This document shows positions 1 through 5,430 of a DNA stretch of 5,430 nucleotides, one piece after another. The stretch is from Nitriliruptoraceae bacterium (GTDB taxonomy: Bacteria; Actinomycetota; Nitriliruptoria; Nitriliruptorales; Nitriliruptoraceae). The position numbers were made by a program, and so were the translations under genes. A model generated the notes under the pieces. That model saw only the letters and a program-made list of their open reading frames with translations. It did not search any database and had not been told where the DNA came from. The DNA lies in the NCBI GenBank assembly GCA_007123425.1, contig SKLC01000439.1, positions 1 through 5,430 on the forward strand. The letters are read 5' to 3'. Numbering within the stretch: the first letter of the stretch is position 1; each line of letters starts with the position of its first letter.

Positions 1-1
1 C

Positions 2-1519
2 GCACGGCAGCTGCTGGCCACCGGCGACCCTGCTGGCGCCGCGTCGGAGCTGGAGGCGCTGACCGAGCGCGGAGGATCGGTCGACCCGCAGACGTGGCTG
101 CTGCTGGAGACCGCCTACCGCCGCAACGGCCAGCTCCACTCCGCCCACGAGGCCCTCACCCGCGGGCTGGAGCGGCACCCCGACGACGGCGAGCTGCGCG
201 TGCGGCTCGTGGAGCTGCTCGGCCTCCGCCACGACTGGGAGGCCTGCGTCGAGCAGTGGCGCGCCCTGGGCGGGGCCGCCCGCCCCCACGTGCGCGCGCT
301 GACCCACCGCCGGGTGGCCCGGGCGCTGCGGACCCTCGAGGACCCGCAGGCGGCGATGGAGGTCGCACGGGACGGGCTCCAGCACTGGCCCGAGGACGAC
401 GACCTCGCCCAGGAGCTCGGCGTGAACCGGTCGAGGTGCACCGACTGGGCGGCGGCGATCCGGCCCGCCCCCACCGGACGGGGCGAGCCGTTCGCCGGGG
501 AGGTCGAGGATCCGGGCTTCCTCGCGGGCGGGCACGGCCCGGTCGAAGGCCGGGTCGAGGTCGACTCCCACCAGGCGCCACGGGTGGCGCTGCTCGTCGA
601 CGGCCGGGTGGTGGCCGACACCTACGCCGCCGTCGACGCCGGCGAGGACGGCACGGCCCGCTTCTCCCTCAACGCCCGGGACGTCCTGGACTACCTCGGC
701 GATGGCGACCTGCTGGAGCTCCATGCCGGCGACCGTCCCATCCGGCTGCCCGGGGACGCCGACCGGCTTCGGGTCGTGCCCGGGTTCCCCAGCCGCAGCG
801 ACGAGCTGTTCCGTCGCCTCGACGCGGGCCACGTGTTCATGAAGTTCGGCCGGCTCACCGTCGGCAACACCCCCGGCCGCAAGCGCGCGATCCTCGAGCT
901 GTACGAGGAGGTCGCCGCCCTCATCCAGCGGGAGCGCGGCCAGGTCCTGCAGCCCTTCTACGGCAACCTCCTCGGCGCGATCCGGGATCACGACTTCATC
1001 GGCCACGACGTCGGCGGCTTCGACGTGGGCTACGTGTCACGCCACACGCGCCCCGAGGAGGTGCGCGCCGAGCAGACCGAGCTCGCCCGCCTGTTCGCTC
1101 GGCACGGCTACCACGTGGAGCTGCATCCCTGGAGCGCCTACGTGCGCCGCTCCCGTGGCGGCAAGGTCTTCATCGACGTCAACTACGCCTGGTTCGACCC
1201 TCAGGAGGGGCTCGGGCTGTCCTACGGCTGGCGCCACGAGCGGGTGGCCGACGCGGACGCCTACTCGCGACCCCGCGAGTCGGCGATCCACGGTCACCTC
1301 GTCCCGGTGCCGGGCAACGCGGAGCAGGTGCTCGCGCAGATCTACGGGCCGGACTGGCCCATCCCCATCCAGGGGTTCGACCCCGACGCCGGCATCACGC
1401 GCGACGAGCGCTACCTGCTCACCCGCGCCGAGATGGAGCAGCTCGAGGCCGAGGACCCCGACCGGATCCGGGTCCGCTCGGTGCTGACCGCCGACGGCGA
1501 GGTCGTCTACGTCGGGTGA
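2..1519 (+). CDS. TPR-repeat protein with C-terminal LicD-like nucleotidyltransferase domain (5' end outside window)
   Basis: The frame is open from position 2 to a TGA at 1517-1519 (505 codons seen), so the gene starts upstream. The GTG at 200 lies inside a repeat and is an unlikely start. Residues 1-140 of the fragment look like helical TPR-type repeats, for example W32...Y39...G43...A48...P60 and a similar unit near 102-130. Residues about 165-260 look beta-rich. Residues about 278-505 resemble LicD-type nucleotidyltransferases: a FMKFGRL segment, then F319-Y-G-N-L-L-G-A-I-R328, D331-F-I and H335-D-V-G-G-F-D341-V-G-Y. This matches the family pattern (LLGAvR..dFIp.DdDfD), with D336 and D341 as candidate metal ligands. 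LicD proteins transfer phosphocholine or related groups to surface glycans; the substrate here is unknown. Codon use fits the neighbours. The coding frame is near certain, the family assignment moderate and the exact function unknown. Confidence 0.8.
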   Translation, partial: ARQLLATGDPAGAASELEALTERGGSVDPQTWLLLETAYRRNGQLHSAHEALTRGLERHPDDGELRVRLVELLGLRHDWEACVEQWRALGGAARPHVRALTHRRVARALRTLEDPQAAMEVARDGLQHWPEDDDLAQELGVNRSRCTDWAAAIRPAPTGRGEPFAGEVEDPGFLAGGHGPVEGRVEVDSHQAPRVALLVDGRVVADTYAAVDAGEDGTARFSLNARDVLDYLGDGDLLELHAGDRPIRLPGDADRLRVVPGFPSRSDELFRRLDAGHVFMKFGRLTVGNTPGRKRAILELYEEVAALIQRERGQVLQPFYGNLLGAIRDHDFIGHDVGGFDVGYVSRHTRPEEVRAEQTELARLFARHGYHVELHPWSAYVRRSRGGKVFIDVNYAWFDPQEGLGLSYGWRHERVADADAYSRPRESAIHGHLVPVPGNAEQVLAQIYGPDWPIPIQGFDPDAGITRDERYLLTRAEMEQLEAEDPDRIRVRSVLTADGEVVYVG

Positions 1520-1524
1520 GCTCG

Positions 1525-1562
1525 CCGGGCCTGCGGGGCACACGAGCCCCGTCCAGGCCCGG
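1525..1562. terminator. Strong hairpin between convergent genes, probable bidirectional terminator
   Basis: The spacer between the two convergent stop codons is nearly all one inverted repeat. CCGGGCCTG (1525-1533) pairs with CAGGCCCGG (1554-1562), and CGGGGC (1534-1539) pairs with GCCCCG (1546-1551). The loop is ACACGA and there is a 2-base bulge (1552-1553). After a 3-base bulge, GAGC (1518-1521) can also pair with GCTC (1563-1566), taking in parts of both stop codons. Neither side has a T-tract, as is common for high-GC actinobacterial terminators. Position and symmetry suggest it ends transcription from both directions. Confidence 0.7.
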
Positions 1563-1564
1563 GC

Positions 1565-4264
1565 TCACCGCCGCACGGCGCCGGCGCGGCCGATCGAGTG
1601 GTACTGCAGCCCCGCAGCGACCATCGCGGTGGGGTCGTAGAGGTTGCGGGCGTCGACGAGGATGGGGTAGCCCAGCGCCTCGTGGAGCTGCTCGCCCGTG
1701 AGCTCGGCGATCTCGGGCCATTCGGTGCACACCACCGCGGCGTGCGCCCCCTTGCAGGCCTCCAGGGGGTCCTCGACGAGCTCCGCCTCGGGCAGCTGCG
1801 CGGCCACGGCCGGCAGCGCCACCGGGTCGTAGACGCGCACGGTGGCGCCCTGGTCGAGCAGCAGCCGGGCCAGATGGATCGCGGGCGACTCGCGCAGGTC
1901 GTCGGTGCCGGGCTTGAACGCCGCGCCGAGCAGGGTGATCGTCTTCTCCTGCAGGTGCCACAGCTCCTCGACGAGCCGCTCGATGACGATGTGGCGCTGG
2001 CCCACGTTGATGTCGCGGACCTCCTCGAGCAGCCGGAACTCGTAGCCCACGGCCCGGGAGAGGTGAATGAACGCGTCCACATCCTTGGGGAAGCAGTTGT
2101 GCGTCACGAGGCCGCCGGTGCTGACCACCGTGTGCGCGCCGGGGACCTCGAGAGAGTAGACCGGGCCGCAATAGTCCTGACGTCGTGTCTCCGCGACTCG
2201 CAGCCAGGCGGTGTCCCCGGCGAGTCGCCGGTAGCCGGTCGGCGCGATCCGCTTCTGTTGCGACGCGATCGTCGTGCGGATCCGCGCCGCCTCCGTCTCA
2301 GGGAACAGCCAGAGCGCCGACTCGACCTGCTCGGCACCGGAGATGCGCAACCAGTAGGTGTCCACGGTGGACCTGCGGGTCCGTCCCGTCCGCATGCTCG
2401 CAACGATGCCCTGGTGGCCGAGCAGCCGGAGCATGCCGTCGGCGAGCGCGGGGGAGACCGTCCCGTACTCGAGCACCACGCTGGGGCCACCGTTGACGAC
2501 GGACCAACTGCCGTCACCGTCCCACAGGCCGCGCAGCACGGCCCGCTGTTGGGCCGCCGGCGCGCTCCACACCTCGTCGGGCAACCGCTTCGTATAGCAG
2601 TCGCGCCCCACGCGAAGGACGTCTGTCAGCCAGCGTGCGAGCAGCCGGGAAGATATGACCACGTTCCGAGCCGTGGCCATGTTGCGGACGTCCACCTTCA
2701 CGCCGCGACCCGACCAGTAGTCGGCGACGAAGTCGACCAGGTCGGCCTCCCCTGTGGGGTGGAAGGCCCAATAGATCCGTTCGCGATCACCGTCGGTCGA
2801 GATCCAGCCCTCGGCGAGGAAGAGACCGATCATCCGCCAGAAGTCGGCGTCCAGGTCGAGGCACCCGGGAACGTAGGTGCCGTTCCTCGCGGTCCCGTAG
2901 CTGCCACCCCGCGGAGAGAGTCCGAGGGCCTCGAGCTCGTGCAACCGGATGGTGCCCGCTCGCAGGACGTCATAGCGGCGTGGGGCCGGGATGTCAGCAG
3001 CCCGCTCGCGGACCGCCTCGAGGGCATCGACGGGCAAGCGGTGGATGACCTGCTCGGCCTCGATCGAGCCGGCGGCCACGGCCGCGAGCACCTCGGTGTC
3101 CTGACGAGCCGCAGCCGACCCGGTCGGAGCGCCGGCGGCCAGAGGCAGCCAGTCCCGGTCCGTCAGCTCGCCGGCGAGCTTCACGTGCGTCTCGGCACTG
3201 GCGCCGTCACCGACCACGAACGGATGATCAGCCGTCGTGCGCAGTCGCCGACCCATCTTGGTGCGCACCTCCACCACGTCCCCTTCGTAGTGGCGGACGG
3301 TGACGGCTGCCACCGGGAGGAACGAAGTGCGCTGCTCGTCCGGGCTCCAGGCCAGCACCTCGAGACCGTCGGCCCCCTCCGCTGCCTCCGCCCAGAGCGC
3401 GTCCATGCGGAGGTGCTTCACGGCTCCATCACGCCGGACGAGGACGGTCTCCTCGGGCACGAGGCACGAGCCCCCGTAGCCCAGGCCGGCGTTGAGGAAC
3501 TTCGGGCCGATGCGCTCGTCGAGCCCCATGCCGCGGGCGACCATCTCCACGTCGGCGCCGACCCGGTCGCAGACGTTGGCCACCGCGTTGATGAAGGAGA
3601 TCTTGGTGGCCAAGAAGCCGTTCGAGGCGTGCTTGATCAGCTCCGCGGTGGGCACGTCGGTCTCCAGCAGCGGGCAGCCGTCCTCCTCGACGACGCGGGC
3701 GTAGGCATCGCGCAGCACCGCCAGCGCCTGCTCGCTGCTGGCCCCCACCACGATGCGGTCGGGATGCAGCGTGTCCTGCACGGCACTGCCCTCGCGCAGG
3801 AACTCCGGGTTGGAGGCGACCTGGATGCGCGCCCCGGCCCCCAGGCGCTGCTGCTCGCGGTCGATGACCTGCTCAAGGCGCTGGCCGGTGTTGGCCGGCA
3901 CGGTGGACTTCTCCACGAGCACGAGGTCATCGGTCGCGGTCGCGGCGACGTCGATGCCGACCCGCTCGACGAAGGCGAGGTTGGGCCCGCCGCCGGGCAG
4001 CGAGGGGGTGCCGACGCAGACGAACACGAGGTCGGTGCCCTCGAGCGCCTCGGTGAGGTCGGGCGTGAACGTCAGCCGGCCCGCTGCTGCCTCGGCGTGC
4101 ACGAGGTCCTCGAGGCCGGGCTCGAAGAACGGGATCTCGCCGCGCTGCAGGCCGGCGATGCGCTCGGTGTCGTGGTCGAGGCCCACGACCTCGTGGCCCC
4201 AGTGGGCGAAGCAGGCGGCCGAGACCAACCCGACGTGGCCGACGCCGATGACCGCGATGCGCAC
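1565..4264 (-). CDS. ugd: UDP-glucose 6-dehydrogenase precursor interrupted by an intein
   Basis: This gene encodes the NAD-dependent enzyme that oxidises UDP-glucose to UDP-glucuronate in the cytoplasm, for surface polysaccharide. The precursor has 899 residues: a 266-residue N-extein, a 457-residue intein and a 176-residue C-extein. The spliced product is 442 residues, normal for the family. The N-extein shows the Rossmann motif G7-V-G-H-V-G12 with D30 after strand 2, C83-V-G-T-P, E118-K-S-T-V-P, S151-N-P-E-F-L-R-E-G-S with catalytic-type E154, and E208-L-I-K211-H-A-S-N215. After splicing the active site reads GGS-C267-F-P-K-D271, and K211-to-C267 spacing (56) equals that of the Streptococcus pyogenes enzyme (K204, C260). 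The C-terminal UDP-binding domain carries F326-K-P-G-T-D-D-L-R-E-S-P337 in spliced numbering. The GTG start at 4264 was chosen because VRIAVIGVG begins directly there and GAGAGGA lies 7 bases upstream; the frame stays open 16 codons further but that stretch is not family-like. Enzyme identity is very secure; UDP-glucose rather than another nucleotide sugar is likely, not proven. Confidence 0.95.
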   Translation of the reverse strand: MRIAVIGVGHVGLVSAACFAHWGHEVVGLDHDTERIAGLQRGEIPFFEPGLEDLVHAEAAAGRLTFTPDLTEALEGTDLVFVCVGTPSLPGGGPNLAFVERVGIDVAATATDDLVLVEKSTVPANTGQRLEQVIDREQQRLGAGARIQVASNPEFLREGSAVQDTLHPDRIVVGASSEQALAVLRDAYARVVEEDGCPLLETDVPTAELIKHASNGFLATKISFINAVANVCDRVGADVEMVARGMGLDERIGPKFLNAGLGYGGSCLVPEETVLVRRDGAVKHLRMDALWAEAAEGADGLEVLAWSPDEQRTSFLPVAAVTVRHYEGDVVEVRTKMGRRLRTTADHPFVVGDGASAETHVKLAGELTDRDWLPLAAGAPTGSAAARQDTEVLAAVAAGSIEAEQVIHRLPVDALEAVRERAADIPAPRRYDVLRAGTIRLHELEALGLSPRGGSYGTARNGTYVPGCLDLDADFWRMIGLFLAEGWISTDGDRERIYWAFHPTGEADLVDFVADYWSGRGVKVDVRNMATARNVVISSRLLARWLTDVLRVGRDCYTKRLPDEVWSAPAAQQRAVLRGLWDGDGSWSVVNGGPSVVLEYGTVSPALADGMLRLLGHQGIVASMRTGRTRRSTVDTYWLRISGAEQVESALWLFPETEAARIRTTIASQQKRIAPTGYRRLAGDTAWLRVAETRRQDYCGPVYSLEVPGAHTVVSTGGLVTHNCFPKDVDAFIHLSRAVGYEFRLLEEVRDINVGQRHIVIERLVEELWHLQEKTITLLGAAFKPGTDDLRESPAIHLARLLLDQGATVRVYDPVALPAVAAQLPEAELVEDPLEACKGAHAAVVCTEWPEIAELTGEQLHEALGYPILVDARNLYDPTAMVAAGLQYHSIGRAGAVRR
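2096..3466 (-). mobile_element. Class 1 intein with homing endonuclease, inserted before the catalytic Cys of Ugd
   Basis: This 457-residue in-frame protein intron (precursor residues 267-723) should excise itself after translation. The splicing blocks are recognisable. Block A starts with C1 in CLVPEETVLV. Block B is R76-T-T78-A-D-H81-P-F, the TxxH motif. Block F is V436-Y-S-L-E-V-P-G-A-H445. Block G is L453-V-T-H456-N457, followed by Cys as +1 residue. Endonuclease blocks C, D, E and H lie between B and F. Terminal HN plus C1 and +1 Cys make it a canonical class 1 intein. The Asp common in block F (VYDL) is Ser438 here. Boundaries are exact because removing C1-N457 rejoins GYGGS to CFPKD, a hallmark Ugd motif. 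Rough hand counts give about 66% G+C in five 60-base intein lines against about 73% in six extein lines, and the intein uses some host-atypical codons (ATA then TCT at 2651-2656). Both suggest separate ancestry. Confidence 0.95.
2372..2854 (-). other. LAGLIDADG (DOD) homing endonuclease domain core within the intein
   Basis: This domain covers about intein residues 205-365. Family members cut an intein-less allele so that repair copies the intein in. Motif 1 (block C, 2807-2833) reads M212-I-G-L-F-L-A-E219-G220. Motif 2 (block E, 2510-2536) reads L311-R-G-L-W-D-G-D318-G319. E219 and D318 occupy the positions that bind the catalytic metals, so both active-site acids are present. Between them, block D is seen as T292-K293-R-L-P-D-E-V-W, with the conserved Lys. 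Block H follows as S338-P-A-L-A-D-G-M-L-R-L-L-G-H-Q-G-I. There is no frameshift or stop, so the domain looks intact. It has no start of its own and is made only as part of the Ugd precursor. Cleavage activity is inferred from motifs only. Confidence 0.9.
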
Positions 4265-4271
4265 CTGAAGG

Positions 4272-4278
4272 TCCTCTC
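4272..4278 (-). promoter_or_regulatory. Ribosome binding site that fixes the ugd start
   Basis: On the - strand GAGAGGA lies 7 bases before the GTG at 4264-4262. It supports that GTG over the GTG at 4312, which would add 16 Arg/Gly/Pro-rich residues ahead of the Rossmann fold. The 69-base gap to the upstream lipoprotein gene shows no recognisable promoter. Confidence 0.75.
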
Positions 4279-4333
4279 GTCCGCCGCCCGGTCGTGCCCG
4301 TGGTCGGCGCACGGCCGGCTTGACGCCGGGAAT

Positions 4334-4912
4334 CTACCGCGGCGCGGCGCCGGCACCGTGCGACTGGAGATCCAGCGGTGCGCCCCACTCGATGGACTCG
4401 ACGACCTCGCGGAACGTGTCGAAGTGCCGCATGAACGTCTCGGGCCCGTCGGGGTCCCCGGGCTCGGGGACCGGCTGCGCGAAGATCTCGATCTCGCGCG
4501 CGGGCACGACCACGGCCATCTCGCGGGTCATCTCCGAGCCGGAGCGGTGGCGGTAGATGAACTGGGTCGCGGGCACGCCGTCGATCTCGATCGACTGGTC
4601 GGACTCGATCTCGTGGTCCTCGCGTCCCTCGATGAACTCGCGCCACTTGCCCGGCGTGGTGCCCGGCTCGTGGGTGAAGAAGACGGCCACGATGTCGCCG
4701 TCGGGAATGTCGTCGGGGCTGATGTCGGCGTCCTGGCCGAGCTCCACGTTGGACATGCTCAGCCGGGTCTCCTCCTCCTCGAAGACCGTCCAGCCCTCGG
4801 GCACCTGCACGGTCGCGTCGCGCCACTGGACCGACCCGGCATCGCCACACGCGGTCAGCAGCAGCGCGACCAGGAGCAGCGGCACCAGCCACGCGGCGCG
4901 GCAGGGAATCAC
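4334..4912 (-). CDS. Small predicted lipoprotein, possibly PsbP/Mog1/LpqN-like fold
   Basis: This 192-residue protein has a lipoprotein signal peptide. R5 is followed by a hydrophobic stretch (residues 8-19, mostly Leu/Val/Ala) and the lipobox L19-T20-A21-C22, so C22 should be acylated and the mature protein anchored on the outer face of the membrane. The mature part opens with V-Q-V-P-E-G-W, followed by acidic alternating strands, a GVPATQFIYRH segment, and a final helix-like FMRHFDTFREVVESIEW. This layout resembles the small PsbP/Mog1/LpqN alpha-beta sandwich lipoproteins of actinobacteria, but that is a fold-level impression only. The GTG start is supported by GGAG 7 bases upstream. The gene ends with TAG 69 bases before ugd on the same strand, so cotranscription is plausible. 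No catalytic motif is seen and its role is unknown. It is not a typical polysaccharide enzyme, so proximity to ugd may not mean shared function. Confidence 0.85.
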   Translation of the reverse strand: MIPCRAAWLVPLLLVALLLTACGDAGSVQWRDATVQVPEGWTVFEEEETRLSMSNVELGQDADISPDDIPDGDIVAVFFTHEPGTTPGKWREFIEGREDHEIESDQSIEIDGVPATQFIYRHRSGSEMTREMAVVVPAREIEIFAQPVPEPGDPDGPETFMRHFDTFREVVESIEWGAPLDLQSHGAGAAPR

Positions 4913-4919
4913 GGCCAGA

Positions 4920-4923
4920 CTCC
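4920..4923 (-). promoter_or_regulatory. Ribosome binding site of the lipoprotein gene
   Basis: GGAG on the - strand sits 7 bases before the GTG at 4912-4910. It supports this non-ATG start, which also gives the complete signal peptide. Confidence 0.6.
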
Positions 4924-4969
4924 GGGAACGGGTGCGGGAGCGCCCAGGGTACGCGGTGCCGCGGGCGAC

Positions 4970-4986
4970 CCCGCGCGCCGCGCGGG
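4970..4986 (-). terminator. Possible hairpin terminator or attenuator after the 4994 gene
   Basis: CCCGCGC and GCGCGGG form a perfect 7-base-pair stem around a 3-base loop, starting 7 bases past the TAG at 4996-4994 in transcription order. No T-tract follows. In DNA this GC-rich such stems also arise by chance, so it may be a weak terminator, an attenuator before the lipoprotein gene, or nothing. The rest of the 81-base gap shows no clear promoter. Confidence 0.3.
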
Positions 4987-4993
4987 CTCCAGG

Positions 4994-5430
4994 CTACGAG
5001 CGCCCGTCACGCTCCTCGAGCTCGTCGACGAGGATCGCCAGCTGGGCGGTGGTGTGCAGGTCCTCGTCCCCGCCCTCGACACCGAGCTCCTCGGGCTCCA
5101 CCGCGCCCGGATCGGTGCGAGATTCGTCCGGGCCGGCGGAGGGATCGTTCCACCCGGCAAAGCGCCCGTGGCCTCCCAAGCGATCGTCCGGGCCCGCGGC
5201 GGGCCCGTCCGGCTCGGCGTCGTGCCGAGGCAGCTGATCGGTGTCGACGGAGAGGTCCGGGACCGTGTCCCGCTCACGCCCGCCGAGCGGGTCGGGCGAT
5301 GCCGCCTGCGCGGCGGAGCTCGGCCGCTCGTCGTCGGAGGCAGGCGCCTCGCGCTGCGGTGGCGGCGGCTCGGCCGGCGGATCCTCGATGCGGGGGCGGT
5401 GGGTGATCACCTCGCGAGACCGGGCGGCCC
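4994..5430 (-). CDS. Proline-rich acidic, probably disordered protein or C-terminal tail (may continue beyond window)
   Basis: The frame ends with TAG at 4996-4994 and is open to the window edge. Its codons end almost always in G or C, as in the neighbouring genes, which supports real coding. A GTG at 5410 would give 138 residues, but no Shine-Dalgarno lies at a usual distance and the frame continues upstream in the same style (AARSRE before the Val). I therefore favour the C-terminal part of a longer gene. The visible part is low in hydrophobics and rich in Pro, Asp, Glu, Gly and Ala (PPAEPPPPQ near the beginning, repeated AGPD). It ends in a short helix-like acidic segment (TTAQLAILVDELEERDGRS) that could be a binding motif. 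No signal peptide, membrane segment or catalytic motif is seen in this part. I do not recognise the protein and assign no function. Confidence 0.6.
   Translation of the reverse strand, partial: AARSREVITHRPRIEDPPAEPPPPQREAPASDDERPSSAAQAASPDPLGGRERDTVPDLSVDTDQLPRHDAEPDGPAAGPDDRLGGHGRFAGWNDPSAGPDESRTDPGAVEPEELGVEGGDEDLHTTAQLAILVDELEERDGRS
5124..5203 (-). repeat. Short imperfect in-frame tandem-type repeat (two 20-base units, 60 bases apart)
   Basis: Units at 5124-5143 and 5184-5203 match at 18 of 20 positions and are offset by exactly 60 bases (20 codons). They encode PSAGPDES and PAAGPDDR in the disordered protein. The second unit overlaps a palindrome: CGGGCCCG occurs at both 5189-5196 and 5200-5207. 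Probably a small internal duplication, now diverging. Confidence 0.45.

Noticed and set aside
94..1701. Very long open frame on the + strand overlapping the LicD-like gene in another frame, running into the 3' end of ugd
   Set aside because: Its product is Arg/Gly/Pro/Ala-rich with no family-like motif, the usual by-product of very GC-rich DNA. The overlapping frame has clear TPR and LicD features.
2096..3466. Reading the insertion as a gene-disrupting element or as a free-standing endonuclease gene
   Set aside because: The insertion is in frame at both ends, has all splicing blocks, and removing it restores an exact GGSCFPKD motif. There are no terminal inverted repeats or target duplication of the insertion-sequence type.
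4265..4312. Extended ugd start (GTG at 4312) adding 16 residues
   Set aside because: The extension is Arg/Gly/Pro-rich, precedes the point where the Rossmann fold normally begins, and ignores the good ribosome binding site before 4264.
3927..4892. Long - strand frame overlapping the lipoprotein and ugd starts
   Set aside because: Low-complexity Arg/Gly product in a different frame from two well-supported genes with signal peptide, ribosome binding sites and motifs.
4970..4986. Treating the hairpin as a firm terminator
   Set aside because: The stem is only 7 base pairs without a T-tract in extremely GC-rich DNA, so it is kept only as a low-confidence feature.
4557..5237. Open frame on the + strand antisense to the lipoprotein and disordered-protein genes
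   Set aside because: Ser/Arg/Pro-rich product without motifs, the mirror image of GC-biased codons on the other strand.
1..5430. CRISPR array, tRNA, rRNA or riboswitch
   Set aside because: No regularly spaced repeats, no tRNA-like cloverleaf or rRNA-like stretch was recognised, and the non-coding gaps are all under about 85 bases.

Overview
The window is very GC-rich (roughly 70% in the stretches counted by hand), tightly packed and nearly all coding. Codons end overwhelmingly in G or C, and at least two genes start with GTG. This points to a high-GC actinobacterium. A deep-branching class is possible, but nothing here fixes the taxon.

Layout: positions 2-1519 (+ strand) hold the 3' part of a gene that begins before the window. 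It encodes TPR-like repeats, a beta-rich middle and a C-terminal LicD-like nucleotidyltransferase domain. It converges with the next gene across 45 bases that fold into a strong hairpin, probably a shared bidirectional terminator. Positions 1565-4264 (- strand) hold a UDP-glucose 6-dehydrogenase gene interrupted in frame by a 457-residue intein (2096-3466) with an apparently intact LAGLIDADG homing endonuclease domain. Upstream of it on the same strand lie a small lipoprotein gene (4334-4912) and a proline-rich, acidic, probably disordered reading frame (4994 to the window end). In transcription order the - strand genes are disordered protein, lipoprotein, dehydrogenase. Gaps are only 69 and 81 bases and no clear promoter is visible, so they may be cotranscribed.

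Biology: the dehydrogenase makes UDP-glucuronate for cell-surface polysaccharide. The LicD-like gene across the terminator would also fit surface-glycan decoration, so the window may be the edge of an envelope-polysaccharide region.

The standout feature is the intein. It sits exactly in front of the dehydrogenase's catalytic cysteine, so the same thiol is the +1 nucleophile for splicing and the active-site nucleophile of the mature enzyme. The unspliced precursor should be inactive. Removing the intein restores a 442-residue protein of normal family length with all key residues in place. Inteins in UDP-glucose dehydrogenases are known (for example in Methanocaldococcus jannaschii), so the principle is not new, but this copy looks complete and possibly still mobile.
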